From contig CAJTNC010000007.1 in NCBI GenBank assembly GCA_910577955.1, positions 81,215-145,214 of the forward strand: a DNA stretch of 64,000 bases, read 5' to 3'. Positions 27,057 through 35,324 of the stretch are shown in pieces (position 1 is the stretch's first letter; every line of letters begins with the position of its first letter). The notes under the pieces are model-generated. The model was not told the DNA's origin. It did not search any database and worked only from the letters and a program-made list of their open reading frames with translations. The DNA is from an uncultured Lachnospiraceae bacterium (GTDB taxonomy: Bacteria; Bacillota; Clostridia; Lachnospirales; Lachnospiraceae). A program made the position numbers and the translations under genes.

Positions 27057-28283
27057 CTATTTTCTCACCAGATGTCTCGGTGTGCCGTTTACGTAAAGGG
27101 GCATCAGTTCACCCATGATAAGCGGTCTTGCGTAATTCACATAATCCTCTGTCAGATCCGTACCGTCCGCTGTAATCCACTCGTCTGGAACTTTTCTCTC
27201 CACATTTGCGATAGCGTGGATATCGTAAGCGCTGGTACCGCACTGGTAGGGATCGTCCCCGTTTCTGTCCAGAGTGATCATCATGCCGGTCTTGCCTTCG
27301 TTTGCCGCAACCACCGCGTCGTGTCCCACCTGAAACGCTTCATTGATATCTGTCAGGGAAGCAAGATGCGTAGCCGCTCTCTGCAGTGTGGAGAACTCAA
27401 TCGCCCTTGTCTTAAGACCTGTCTCAGCCGCGATCTTATCAGCTAACATCACTGCCGTTCCGGACATCTGCTTGTGACCGAAAGCATCGACAGCCACTTC
27501 TTTGCCCAGCTCACAGACATATCTGCCGTCTGCAATATGAACGCCCTCGGACACCGCGATAACAACGGAGGACTTTGTTGCTGCCAGTTCTTTTACCTTC
27601 GCCATGAATGCGTCCATATCGAACACCTTCTCAGGCAGATAGATCGCATCCGGGCCTTCACAATCACTTCCTCTGGACAAAGCTGCCGCTGCTGTCAGCC
27701 ATCCGGCGTTGCGGCCCATGATCTCCACGATGCATATGGTGGGCTTCTGAGCGCCGAAAGAAGCGTTATCGCGAATGATCTCTTTCATGGATGTTGCAAT
27801 ATATTTTGCCGCGGAACCGTAACCGGGACAATGGTCTGTGATCGGAAGATCGTTGTCGATGGTCTTCGGTACGCCCACAAATCTCTGATTCTTACCGTGC
27901 GCCGCCGCATAGTCGGAAAGCATCTTTACGGTATCCATGGAATCGTTGCCGCCGCAGTAGAAGAGACATTCGATATCATGCTTCTCCATAATCTCAAAAA
28001 CTTTCTCATAAACATCTTCGTGACCTTCGATCTTCGGCATTTTAAACCGGCAGGAACCGAGGAACGCAGACGGTGTTCTCTTTAACAGCTCGATACCGGC
28101 TTCATCTGCAAGATACTCGTCCAGATCGCAGATCCGATCCTGCAAAAAGCCTTCTATACCGTGAACCATTCCGAAAACTTTGTTCACGCCAAGCTTCTTC
28201 GCTGCTGCGTATACACCGGCAACAGAAGAATTGATTACAGCGGTAGGACCGCCAGACTGTCCAACTACAACATTTCCCTTCAT
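27057..28283 (-). CDS. pfp: 6-phosphofructokinase, probably pyrophosphate-dependent
   Basis: 408 residues, longer than PfkA. 'VVGQSGGPTAVINSS' begins the nucleotide or PPi site; 'YCGGNDSMDT' replaces the ATP-type GGDG, and 'VPKTIDNDLPITDHCPGYGSA' contains the Lys of 'PKTIDND' that is the hallmark of PPi-dependent enzymes, plus 'IMGRNAGWL'. PPi use makes the step reversible and saves ATP in anaerobes. ATG 28283 follows AAGGAGAACAG; upstream in-frame codons lack a site. The gene follows the ribosomal superoperon after a hairpin and is separated from pfkA by an accessory island. Confidence 0.9.
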   Translation of the reverse strand: MKGNVVVGQSGGPTAVINSSVAGVYAAAKKLGVNKVFGMVHGIEGFLQDRICDLDEYLADEAGIELLKRTPSAFLGSCRFKMPKIEGHEDVYEKVFEIMEKHDIECLFYCGGNDSMDTVKMLSDYAAAHGKNQRFVGVPKTIDNDLPITDHCPGYGSAAKYIATSMKEIIRDNASFGAQKPTICIVEIMGRNAGWLTAAAALSRGSDCEGPDAIYLPEKVFDMDAFMAKVKELAATKSSVVIAVSEGVHIADGRYVCELGKEVAVDAFGHKQMSGTAVMLADKIAAETGLKTRAIEFSTLQRAATHLASLTDINEAFQVGHDAVVAANEGKTGMMITLDRNGDDPYQCGTSAYDIHAIANVERKVPDEWITADGTDLTEDYVNYARPLIMGELMPLYVNGTPRHLVRK

Positions 28284-28325
28284 AACTGTTCTCCTTTTCA
28301 TGATAAAATAAATATACAACTAACA

Positions 28326-28363
28326 GAAGTCCTCATCCTGTAAGCATACAGAATCAGGACTTC
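28326..28363 (-). terminator. Hairpin after rplQ, possible superoperon terminator
   Basis: Arms GAAGTCCT (28326-28333) and AGGACTTC (28356-28363) with an inner CTGTA/TACAG pair. It follows the rplQ stop on the minus strand but has no uninterrupted T-run, so termination may be partial with read-through into pfp. Confidence 0.55.
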
Positions 28364-28376
28364 CCTCCTTCACAGG

Positions 28377-28913
28377 TTATACAAGTTCCAGAACCACCTG
28401 CATTGCCGCATCACCTTTACGAGGGCCGATCTTTATGATCCTTGTGTAGCCGCCCTTACGGTTTGCATACTTCGGCGCAACTTCTTCAAACATGAAATTA
28501 CCCATGTTAATCTCTTTTGTATTTTTCTTTTTCCCTGCGGGAGCTGTAGGCACTTCTGTCACAGGGTACAAAACTTTCATCATCTGACGTCTTGCATGCT
28601 GTCTGGACGGCAGATCTTTCTTGATCTCTTTTTCCACTTCGTCAAATACTGTTACTTTCTTGCCGTCAACGACCTCTTTCACTCTCTTGCCGTCTTTATC
28701 CTTGCGTGCAACTTTCGCTTTTACCTTCACTGTTTCAAAATTATCTTTTTCTTTTACAGCCAAAGTAATGACATGTTCTGCAATTTTGCGTACTTCTTTC
28801 GCTCTCGCCTCAGTTGTAACGATCTTGCCGTGATAGAGCAGATTAGTTACCTGATTTCTGAGCAGTGCTTTTCTCTGGCTGCTTGTTCTGCCGAGTTTTC
28901 TGTATTTTGCCAT
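28377..28913 (-). CDS. rplQ: 50S ribosomal protein L17 (with lineage-specific insertion)
   Basis: 178 residues; most bacterial L17 proteins have about 115-130. The N-terminal part 'KYRKLGRTSSQRKALLRNQV' and the C-terminal 'GGYTRIIKIGPRKGDAA' are conserved. The extra residues are Lys-rich and lie between about 68 and 135 ('KVARKDKDGKRVKEVVDGKK'). Last gene of the alpha operon part of the superoperon, 120 bp after rpoA. Confidence 0.95.
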   Translation of the reverse strand: MAKYRKLGRTSSQRKALLRNQVTNLLYHGKIVTTEARAKEVRKIAEHVITLAVKEKDNFETVKVKAKVARKDKDGKRVKEVVDGKKVTVFDEVEKEIKKDLPSRQHARRQMMKVLYPVTEVPTAPAGKKKNTKEINMGNFMFEEVAPKYANRKGGYTRIIKIGPRKGDAAMQVVLELV

Positions 28914-28945
28914 GATAGGCTCCTTTCATATTGAATGGATGATTC

Positions 28946-29029
28946 CGGCCATGCGCATCGGTCTTACTGGCCGAAATATAATCTGTTACCATTTATGAAA
29001 ACACTTCCGTGCGCTTTGGTCTTACCGGA
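28946..29029 (-). promoter_or_regulatory. Twin hairpins sharing a 16-nt loop, rpoA-rplQ spacer
   Basis: Two hairpins lie in the 121-bp spacer. Plus-strand coordinates: stem 28946-28951/28968-28973 (CGGCCA/TGGCCG) with loop 28952-28967, and stem 29006-29009/29026-29029 (TCCG/CGGA) with loop 29010-29025. The two loops agree at 14 of 16 positions; as transcribed they read GTAAGACCRAWGCGCA. The stems differ in sequence but both pair. This suggests a duplicated RNA element rather than plain sequence duplication. Confidence 0.6.
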
Positions 29030-29034
29030 GATGT

Positions 29035-29994
29035 TTATTCCTCGCTGGGATTTAACTGAAGCCCTAATTCTTTCAGTTTTGCCAGCACTTCATCTAAAGA
29101 TTTTCTTCCGAGGTTGCGGACTTTCATCATATCGTCCGGAGTCTTGTTGGTGAGCTCCTCCACCGTGTTGATACCCGCGCGCTTTAAGCAGTTGTAAGAA
29201 CGAACGGACAGTTCCAGTTCGTCGATACTCATCTCTAAAACCTTACCTTTTTCGTCGTCCTCTTTCTCCACCATAACTTCTGCGGATTTTGCATTCTCGG
29301 AAAGATCGATAAAGGAACTCAGATGCTCGCTGAGCACCTTTGCCGCAAGGCTTACCGCCTCGTCCGGTGCAAGGGTTCCGTCCGTATAAACATCCATCGT
29401 CAGCTTATCATAATCTGTCATCTGGCCGACACGGGTGTTCTCCACCGTCACGTTAACGCGCTCAACAGGTGTGTAGATGGAATCGATAGCGATCACACCG
29501 ATGGACATATCACTGCTCTTATTCTTTTCAGCGCCCACATATCCTCTGCCTCTTGTAATCGTCAGTTCCACATACAGCTTAGCGTCTTTTCCGCCGCTGA
29601 GCGTAGCGATCACCTGATCCGGATTCATGATCTCAATATCCTGATCCACCTCAATATCGGAAGCGTGAATGACGCCCTCACCCTGAAAATCGATGATTGC
29701 GGTCTTAGGCTCATTGCCCTCACTGTTGTTTTTAATAGCAAGGCTCTTAATGTTCATGATGATCTCTGTCACGTCTTCCTTCACGCCCTCGATCGTCGTA
29801 AATTCGTGCAGCACACCATCAAACTTCACCTGACTCACGGCCGTGCCGGGCAGGGAAGAAAGCATAATTCGTCTGAGAGAGTTACCAAGTGTAATGCCAT
29901 AACCTCTTTCCAAAGGCTCTACAACTAATTTGCCATACTTTTTATCATCAGAGATTTCCACAATCTCAATGTTAGGTCTTTCAAAATCGAACAC
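29035..29994 (-). CDS. rpoA: RNA polymerase alpha subunit
   Basis: 319 residues. The N-terminal domain ('GYGITLGNSLRRIMLSSLPG') dimerises and nucleates polymerase assembly; the C-terminal domain ('SYNCLKRAGINTVEEL', 'VRNLGRKSLDEVLAKL') contacts UP elements and activators. The start is GTG at 29994, preceded by AAAAGGAGG and encoding the standard N-terminus 'VFDFERPNIEIVEI'; the open frame upstream lacks homology. Between rpsD and rplQ as in other Firmicutes. Confidence 0.97.
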   Translation of the reverse strand: MFDFERPNIEIVEISDDKKYGKLVVEPLERGYGITLGNSLRRIMLSSLPGTAVSQVKFDGVLHEFTTIEGVKEDVTEIIMNIKSLAIKNNSEGNEPKTAIIDFQGEGVIHASDIEVDQDIEIMNPDQVIATLSGGKDAKLYVELTITRGRGYVGAEKNKSSDMSIGVIAIDSIYTPVERVNVTVENTRVGQMTDYDKLTMDVYTDGTLAPDEAVSLAAKVLSEHLSSFIDLSENAKSAEVMVEKEDDEKGKVLEMSIDELELSVRSYNCLKRAGINTVEELTNKTPDDMMKVRNLGRKSLDEVLAKLKELGLQLNPSEE

Positions 29995-30102
29995 TGTAAA
30001 CGCCCTCCTTTTATTTACAAGAATCTGCGCAAGAAAAACAAATGCCTGCTTACGCGAGTGGCAAAATACCACTTTAGGCTTCTGTTTTTCTATTGCGCCG
30101 CA

Positions 30103-30696
30103 TTATTTAGAATACAACTCGACGATAGCCATTTCATCAACAGGTACGTCAATCATTTCTCTTGTAGGAAGCTGTTTCACAGTGCCTTTCAAAGCGTCCA
30201 GATCTACTTCTATCCATTCCGGAGTAAGTCTTCCGCCTGTAACCTCTACGATGTCTTTATATCTCTGCAATTCTCTGGATTTCTCTCTGATCTCCACCGT
30301 ATCGCCGGCGCTTATCAGATAAGAAGGAATCTGCACAGGTTTGCCGTTTACAAGAACATGCTGATGGCCGACGATCTGTCTGGCCTCTCTTCTGGTTCTC
30401 GCAAAACCCATTCTGAAGATTACGCTGTCTAATCTTCTCTCCAGCAGAACCATCAGGTTCTCACCTGTACGTCCTTTCATTCTCTCGGCTTTATTATAAT
30501 AATTTCTGAAAGGTTTCTCCAGAACACCGTAGATAAACTTAGCCTGCTGTTTCGCACGAAGCTGCAGCGCATATTCGCTCATCTTTTTGCCCGCTCTTGG
30601 GGATTTCCTCTTGGATTTCTTGTCATATCCTAAAAAAGTCGGATCAAGTTCCAAAGAACGACATCTTTTCAGTACCGGTACTCTATTTACTGCCAT
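30103..30696 (-). CDS. rpsD: 30S ribosomal protein S4
   Basis: 197 residues. Primary 16S rRNA-binding protein that nucleates the small-subunit body. S4-domain 'LERRLDSVIFRMGFARTRRE' (key: RLDSVIFRMGFA) and 'GHQHVLVNGKPVQIPSYLI' are present. The N-terminus has one cysteine only, so it is the zinc-free (C-minus) form. 128 bp of non-coding sequence separates it from rpsK. Confidence 0.97.
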   Translation of the reverse strand: MAVNRVPVLKRCRSLELDPTFLGYDKKSKRKSPRAGKKMSEYALQLRAKQQAKFIYGVLEKPFRNYYNKAERMKGRTGENLMVLLERRLDSVIFRMGFARTRREARQIVGHQHVLVNGKPVQIPSYLISAGDTVEIREKSRELQRYKDIVEVTGGRLTPEWIEVDLDALKGTVKQLPTREMIDVPVDEMAIVELYSK

Positions 30697-30825
30697 TTAC
30701 TCATTTTCCTCTCTTTCTATACATTGTTTACAATACTTTCGTACATTCGTCCAACGCTTCTGTTCACACTCGCAACAAAAACAAATATCCGCTGCCCAGC
30801 CGATCATTTTTCTTTTGCTGCTATT

Positions 30826-31224
30826 CTATACGCGACGGCGTTTAGGCGGGCGGCATCCGTTATGAGGAACCGGAGTCACGTCACGAATGCTCAACACTTC
30901 CAGTCCACATGCCTGAAGCGCACGGATTGCCGCTTCACGCCCTGAACCCGGGCCCTTTACAAAAACATCAACTTTCTTCAGTCCGTGAATCAGAGCTGCC
31001 TTTGTCGCTGTTTCTGAAGCCATCTGTGCTGCATACGGAGTAGATTTCCTTGAACCTCTAAAACCAAGACCACCGGCACTTGCCCAGCTGAGCGCATTGC
31101 CTTCCGTATCCGTCAATGTGACGATCGTATTGTTAAAGGAAGACTGAATGTGTGCCTGTCCGTGTTCAACGTTTTTCTTGACACGTCTTTTTGTCACTTT
31201 CTTTGCTGTAACTTTTTTTGCCAT
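30826..31224 (-). CDS. rpsK: 30S ribosomal protein S11
   Basis: 132 residues. Platform protein of the small subunit near the decoding site. 'AHIQSSFNNTIVTLTD', 'GRSGSRKSTPYAAQ'-like 'GFRGSRKSTPYAAQ', 'VKGPGSGREAAIRALQ' and the C-terminal 'PHNGCRPPKRRRV' are conserved. Normal length. Confidence 0.97.
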   Translation of the reverse strand: MAKKVTAKKVTKRRVKKNVEHGQAHIQSSFNNTIVTLTDTEGNALSWASAGGLGFRGSRKSTPYAAQMASETATKAALIHGLKKVDVFVKGPGSGREAAIRALQACGLEVLSIRDVTPVPHNGCRPPKRRRV

Positions 31225-31278
31225 TTTAAACTAACCTACTTTCTTTTAAATATGCATTATAAATTGTTTACCGTTACC

Positions 31279-31647
31279 TTATTTCTTCTTATTTGCTACG
31301 GTTCTCTTCGGGCCTTTTCTTGTTCTTGCATTGTTCTTTGTATTCTGACCGCGAACAGGAAGTCCTTTCCTGTGACGAATACCGCGATAGCATCCGATCT
31401 CCTGCAGTCTCTTGATGTTCAGAGCGATTTCTCTTCTCAAGTCACCCTCTACCATGTAGTCTGCGTCGATCACTTCGCTGATCTTCTTTACTTCTTCATC
31501 TGTCAAATCGCGACAACGGGTATCAGGGTTCACCTTTGCCGCCGCACAGATCTTTGTTGCACTGACACGTCCAATACCATAAATATAGGTAAGTCCGATC
31601 TCGACACGTTTGTCTCTGGGTAAATCTACACCTGAAATACGAGCCAT
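31279..31647 (-). CDS. rpsM: 30S ribosomal protein S13
   Basis: 122 residues. Head protein contacting the P-site tRNA and 50S bridge. 'ARISGVDLPRDKRVEIGLTY', 'YGIGR' and the basic C-terminus 'GQNTKNNARTRKGPKR' are typical. ATG 31647 follows GGAGG; 23 codons of upstream open frame are leader sequence. Preceded by a 188-bp spacer with hairpins. Confidence 0.97.
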   Translation of the reverse strand: MARISGVDLPRDKRVEIGLTYIYGIGRVSATKICAAAKVNPDTRCRDLTDEEVKKISEVIDADYMVEGDLRREIALNIKRLQEIGCYRGIRHRKGLPVRGQNTKNNARTRKGPKRTVANKKK

Positions 31648-31835
31648 TCCATTTTTCCTCCATTTTCTCTGTTTCTTTGGATTTGCCGGGAATTGCAAAA
31701 GCACTTCCTTATGCAATTAAGTTACTAATTGACTGGGTCAGCTTGCACTGACCAGCCGGAATAAATCCAGCCTTTCCGAATACCTCTCGGTATCAAAAAG
31801 TAAAATGCTGAACATGCCAGCATTGGAACAGGCTC
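31648..31835 (-). other. Structured spacer between rpmJ and rpsM
   Basis: 188 bp without a gene, unusually long for this part of the superoperon. It contains a hairpin GGTCAG/CTGACC (31736-31741 with 31748-31753) extended by flanking CTG/CAG bases, and short repeats GCAATT and CATGCTGGC. No promoter is obvious. Confidence 0.45.
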
Positions 31836-31949
31836 TTAACCCTGTACCTGTTTATGCTTTGGATTCTCACAGATTACTCTGATTTTCCCTTTTCTCTTAA
31901 TAACTTTGCACTTTTCGCAAATCGGTTTTACTGATGATCTAACCTTCAT
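31836..31949 (-). CDS. rpmJ: 50S ribosomal protein L36
   Basis: 37 residues, too short for most ORF searches. Reads 'MKVRSSVKPICEKCKVIKRK' and ends 'CENPKHKQVQG'; the Cys/Cys/Cys/His set (CEKC, C, H) is the zinc-binding form. Strong site AGGAGGG precedes ATG 31949. It lies between infA and rpsM, its usual place. Confidence 0.97.
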   Translation of the reverse strand: MKVRSSVKPICEKCKVIKRKGKIRVICENPKHKQVQG

Positions 31950-32030
31950 CGTGTTCCCTCCTTTCAAAAAGACCGTTTCTCATTGTATCATATCCACGCC
32001 GCCATTGCAAGCGTAATATCGGGAAACTTC

Positions 32031-32249
32031 TTACTTATCTCTCCAGATGATTCTTCCTTTGGACAAATCATAAGGAGAAAGCTCCAATGTCACCCTGTCG
32101 CCGGGTAAAATACGGATAAAATTCTGCCGCAGCTTGCCGCTGATATGCGCCAGCACCTTATGTCCGTTTTCCAGTTCCACCTGAAACATGGTATTCGGCA
32201 GTTTTTCAACCACAGTTCCCTCAATCTCAATTACATCCGCTTTTGACAT
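32031..32249 (-). CDS. infA: Translation initiation factor IF-1
   Basis: 72 residues, single OB fold that blocks the ribosomal A site during initiation. 'IEGTVVEKLPNTMFQVELENGH', 'AHISGKLRQNFIRILPGD' and 'GRIIWRDK' are conserved. ATG 32249 follows AGGAGGTTAAAGC. It overlaps the upstream KOW gene by 19 bases. Confidence 0.97.
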   Translation of the reverse strand: MSKADVIEIEGTVVEKLPNTMFQVELENGHKVLAHISGKLRQNFIRILPGDRVTLELSPYDLSKGRIIWRDK

Positions 32250-32491
32250 GCTTTAACCTCCTGAATAATGATGCCCGCATCAACGTTCTCTCCCTGAAGC
32301 AGCTTTTTAGTCACCTCCGGGTTTTCATACTTTTTTATGATCTGAATGTGTTTCCTGTTTTTCTTTTTCGGATCTTTGCAAGTTCTTATCTTCCCATCCG
32401 CAAGATACACATAGTCTTTTTCTTCGCCGACAATAAGATATATTTTGTCTTTGTCATGCCCCGCTAGGGATATTGCCATACAGCCTGTCAT
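32231..32491 (-). CDS. KOW-domain RNA-binding protein (L14e/L6e/L27e-like)
   Basis: About 86 residues. A short KOW-type beta barrel: 'AISLAGHDKDKIYLIVGE', 'YVYLADGKIRTCKDPKKKNRKH' (key: LADGKIRTCKDPKKKN). Proteins of this type sit between map and infA in many Firmicutes and probably bind rRNA, but their exact role is not established. Start uncertain: ATG 32491 has a GGGAAGTGAG site, ATG 32503 is too close to AAAGG. 3' end overlaps infA, indicating coupling. Confidence 0.85.
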   Translation of the reverse strand: MTGCMAISLAGHDKDKIYLIVGEEKDYVYLADGKIRTCKDPKKKNRKHIQIIKKYENPEVTKKLLQGENVDAGIIIQEVKACQKRM

Positions 32492-32507
32492 CTCACTTCC
32501 CATCCTT

Positions 32508-33269
32508 TCAGGGAAGATGGCTTAACGTCAAAATCTCCGGCTCGCCATCTGTGATCAAAATAGTATTCTCATAATGTGCGGAAATACTTCCGTCTTCCGT
32601 CACTACAGTCCAGTCGTCTTCCAGCCATTCCACATCGGCCCGCCCCAGATTGATCATCGGCTCCACGGCCAATGTCATGCCGGGCACTAACTTCACGCCC
32701 TTTTTTCTCTGTCTGAAATTCGGAACTTGAGGATCCTCATGCAGGGAAGTCCCAATCCCGTGCCCCACCAGATCCCTGACAATGCCATAGCCAAACTGGC
32801 TGATATAGCTGTCTATGGCATTGGAGATATCGTGGAGATGATTACCCGCCCGCGCCATTTTGATTCCCTCAAAAAAGCTCTGTCTGGTTCTCTCTATTAA
32901 AAGACGGGCTTCCTCGCTGATCTCCCCCACCGCGTAAGTCCTTGCCGCATCGGAGTGGTATCCTTTATAAATCAACCCTGCATCCAGACTCACGATATCG
33001 CCGGACATCAGGATCCGTTCTTTATCAGGGATTCCGTGCACCACCTCATCGTTGACTGAAACGCAGACGGAGGCCGGATAGCCGTTATAATTTTTAAAAT
33101 TCGGGATACAGCCCATATCCCGGATCATCTTTTCGCCCATCCGGTCAATATCCAGTGTGGAAATGCCGGGTCTTACCGCCTTTCCAAGCGCATCATGTAC
33201 GATCTCTAAAAGTCTGCAGGACTCCCGCATCAGTTCAATTTCTCTTGCCGATTTAATACTGACTGCCAT
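32508..33269 (-). CDS. map: Methionine aminopeptidase type I
   Basis: 253 residues. Removes N-terminal methionine from nascent proteins. Metal ligands visible: 'SLDAGLIYKGYHSDAARTY' (two Asp), 'GHGIGTSLHEDPQVPN' (His), 'AVEPMI' (Glu) and 'TEDGSISAHYENTI' (Glu). ATG 33269 preferred over a preceding GTG. Immediately downstream of adk in the superoperon. Confidence 0.96.
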   Translation of the reverse strand: MAVSIKSAREIELMRESCRLLEIVHDALGKAVRPGISTLDIDRMGEKMIRDMGCIPNFKNYNGYPASVCVSVNDEVVHGIPDKERILMSGDIVSLDAGLIYKGYHSDAARTYAVGEISEEARLLIERTRQSFFEGIKMARAGNHLHDISNAIDSYISQFGYGIVRDLVGHGIGTSLHEDPQVPNFRQRKKGVKLVPGMTLAVEPMINLGRADVEWLEDDWTVVTEDGSISAHYENTILITDGEPEILTLSHLP

Positions 33270-33288
33270 CACTCATGCCTTCTTTATT

Positions 33289-33930
33289 CTATGCCAGAAT
33301 TTCTGTGATTTCTTTGAAAACATCCATCATATCTTTTGTTCCGTCAAACGTCTTTAAGACGCCTTTTTTCTGATAAAACTCAATCAGGGGCTGTGTTTGC
33401 TCATGGTAAACATTCAGCCGGTTGCGCACCGTTTCCTCCCTGTCATCGTCGCGTAAGATAAGCGCATCGCCGCACTTGTCGCATGTTCCTTCTTTTTTAG
33501 GCGGTACGTTTACAATATGGTAAGTCGCCCCGCAGGATGTGCAGGCCCGTCTGCCCATCATTCTCTCAATAATATTCTCGTCCGGTACCTCGATATCTAT
33601 AGCAGCATCGATCTTGTCCCCGAGCTTTCCCAGTTCTGCATCAAGCACTTCCGCCTGCGGAATATTTCTCGGAAAACCATCCAGAATATATCCTTCTTTA
33701 CAATCTTCTTCCGCCACGCGGTCTAACAGGATCCGCACCGTCAATTCATCGGGAACGAGAAGCCCCTTGTCCATGTAGCTCTTGGCTTCTTTTCCAAGTT
33801 CCGTACCGTTCTTAATATTTGCCCGGAAAATATCGCCGGTGGAAATGTGGGGCAGATGATACTTCTCCGATATCATCTCCGCCTGTGTTCCCTTGCCCGC
33901 GCCGGGCGCCCCTAACATGATAATCTTCAT
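33289..33930 (-). CDS. adk: Adenylate kinase with zinc-binding lid
   Basis: 213 residues. Interconverts ATP+AMP and 2 ADP. P-loop 'GAPGAGKGTQA' at the N-terminus, 'DGFPRNIPQA', 'RMMGRRACTSCGATYH' and 'CDKCGDAL' form the four-cysteine zinc lid typical of Gram-positive enzymes. ATG 33930 follows GGGGGTATT. Between secY and map. Confidence 0.97.
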   Translation of the reverse strand: MKIIMLGAPGAGKGTQAEMISEKYHLPHISTGDIFRANIKNGTELGKEAKSYMDKGLLVPDELTVRILLDRVAEEDCKEGYILDGFPRNIPQAEVLDAELGKLGDKIDAAIDIEVPDENIIERMMGRRACTSCGATYHIVNVPPKKEGTCDKCGDALILRDDDREETVRNRLNVYHEQTQPLIEFYQKKGVLKTFDGTKDMMDVFKEITEILA

Positions 33931-34007
33931 TCTAATACCCCCATGTCGATTATGGGATGGAGCACTCCCCATCCCATACCAGTTTAAGATTTATGGTCAT
34001 TACATGA

Positions 34008-35324
34008 TCAATCGTTTAAAAAACCTTTATAGTTGCGGACTAACATCAGCGATTCCACCTGCTTTAATGTTTCTACGATAACACTGACGATAATGATCAG
34101 GCTCGTACCGCCGAAAGACACGCTTGCGCCGAATACACCGTTAAAGAAGAACGGCAGCACACATACTATCGTCAGGCCGCAGGCGCCGATAAAGATAATA
34201 TAATTCAAAATCTTTGAAAGATATTCGCTGGTAGGCCTGCCCGGTCTGATACCCGGAATAAAACCGCCCTGCTTCTTCATATTCTCTGCAATCTCGATCG
34301 GATTGAACGTGATGGAGGTATAGAAGTAAGCAAAAAAGATTACCAGCACAATATATACTACAAGGCCGATGCTGTATATCGGCTCACTGGGTCTGCACCA
34401 ATTGCTGGAACTGAGTCCCTTGAGCACTTTACCCCAGAATCCTGTCCCGCCGCTTATTCCTGCAAAAGAACAGATAATCACCGGAAGCTGCATCAGGGAT
34501 GATGCAAAAATCACGGGGATAACGCCGGATGTGTTGATCTTTAACGGAATATTACTGGAATTTCCGCCATACATCTTCCTGCCCTGCATCTTTTTCGCGT
34601 ACTGCACCGGTATCTTACGTGTACCGGAGTTTAATACGATAACAAGCACCACCATAAGGATGATCACTGCCACAATGATCACTGCCGCCACAACCGCCGG
34701 CGCAATCTCTCTGCTTAACACGAACTGTTTGAACAGTCCTGCCAGCTCCTGCGGCATTCTGGAAACAATATTGATTGTCAGCACAACCGAAATACCGTTG
34801 CCGATCCCCTTTTCCGTGATCTGCTCGCCAATCCACATAAGGAAAGCACTGCCCGCCGTCAACGCAACGATTACTGTGATAACGTTCCATGCATTGTAAT
34901 TCTGCAAAAGCCCCTGACGTCCGAAACCGATCGCCATAAAGCCCGACTCAATGAGTGCAAGCGCCACCGTCACATAACGGGTGATCGCCGTGATCTTCTT
35001 TCTGCCCTCCTCACCGTCTTTTTGCATCTCTTCTAACTTCGGGATTGCAATCGTCAAAAGCTGAATAATGATGGACGATGTGATGTAGGGTGTAATATTG
35101 AGTGCTATGACTGACATGCTGAGAAACGAGCCGCCCGTGAATGCGTCGAAGAGATTAAAAGCATCTCCCGTCTGCTGTGCAAACCAGTTCGCAAAGTATT
35201 CCCTGTTGACCCCCGGTACAGGGAGCTGGGAGGCAAGTCTGATGACCACCAACATTCCCAGCGTAAACAGGACTCTTTTCCTGATTTCCTTTACCTTAAA
35301 TGCATTTTTTAATGTTGTAAGCAT
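34008..35324 (-). CDS. secY: Protein translocase channel subunit SecY
   Basis: 438 residues, ten predicted membrane segments. Forms the SecYEG channel driven by SecA (encoded at 57756-60320 here). 'LPVPGVNREYFANWF', 'GGSFLSMSVIALNITPYI' and the C-terminal 'GGTSLIIIVSVIVETLKQVE' (key: GTSLIIIVSV) are conserved. Start codon overlaps the rplO stop by one base (TAATG). Confidence 0.97.
   Translation of the reverse strand: MLTTLKNAFKVKEIRKRVLFTLGMLVVIRLASQLPVPGVNREYFANWFAQQTGDAFNLFDAFTGGSFLSMSVIALNITPYITSSIIIQLLTIAIPKLEEMQKDGEEGRKKITAITRYVTVALALIESGFMAIGFGRQGLLQNYNAWNVITVIVALTAGSAFLMWIGEQITEKGIGNGISVVLTINIVSRMPQELAGLFKQFVLSREIAPAVVAAVIIVAVIILMVVLVIVLNSGTRKIPVQYAKKMQGRKMYGGNSSNIPLKINTSGVIPVIFASSLMQLPVIICSFAGISGGTGFWGKVLKGLSSSNWCRPSEPIYSIGLVVYIVLVIFFAYFYTSITFNPIEIAENMKKQGGFIPGIRPGRPTSEYLSKILNYIIFIGACGLTIVCVLPFFFNGVFGASVSFGGTSLIIIVSVIVETLKQVESLMLVRNYKGFLND

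Noticed and set aside
31836..31949. rpmJ missing or frameshifted
   Set aside because: It is simply too short for the usual length cut-off; the 37-codon frame with the zinc-binding residues is intact.
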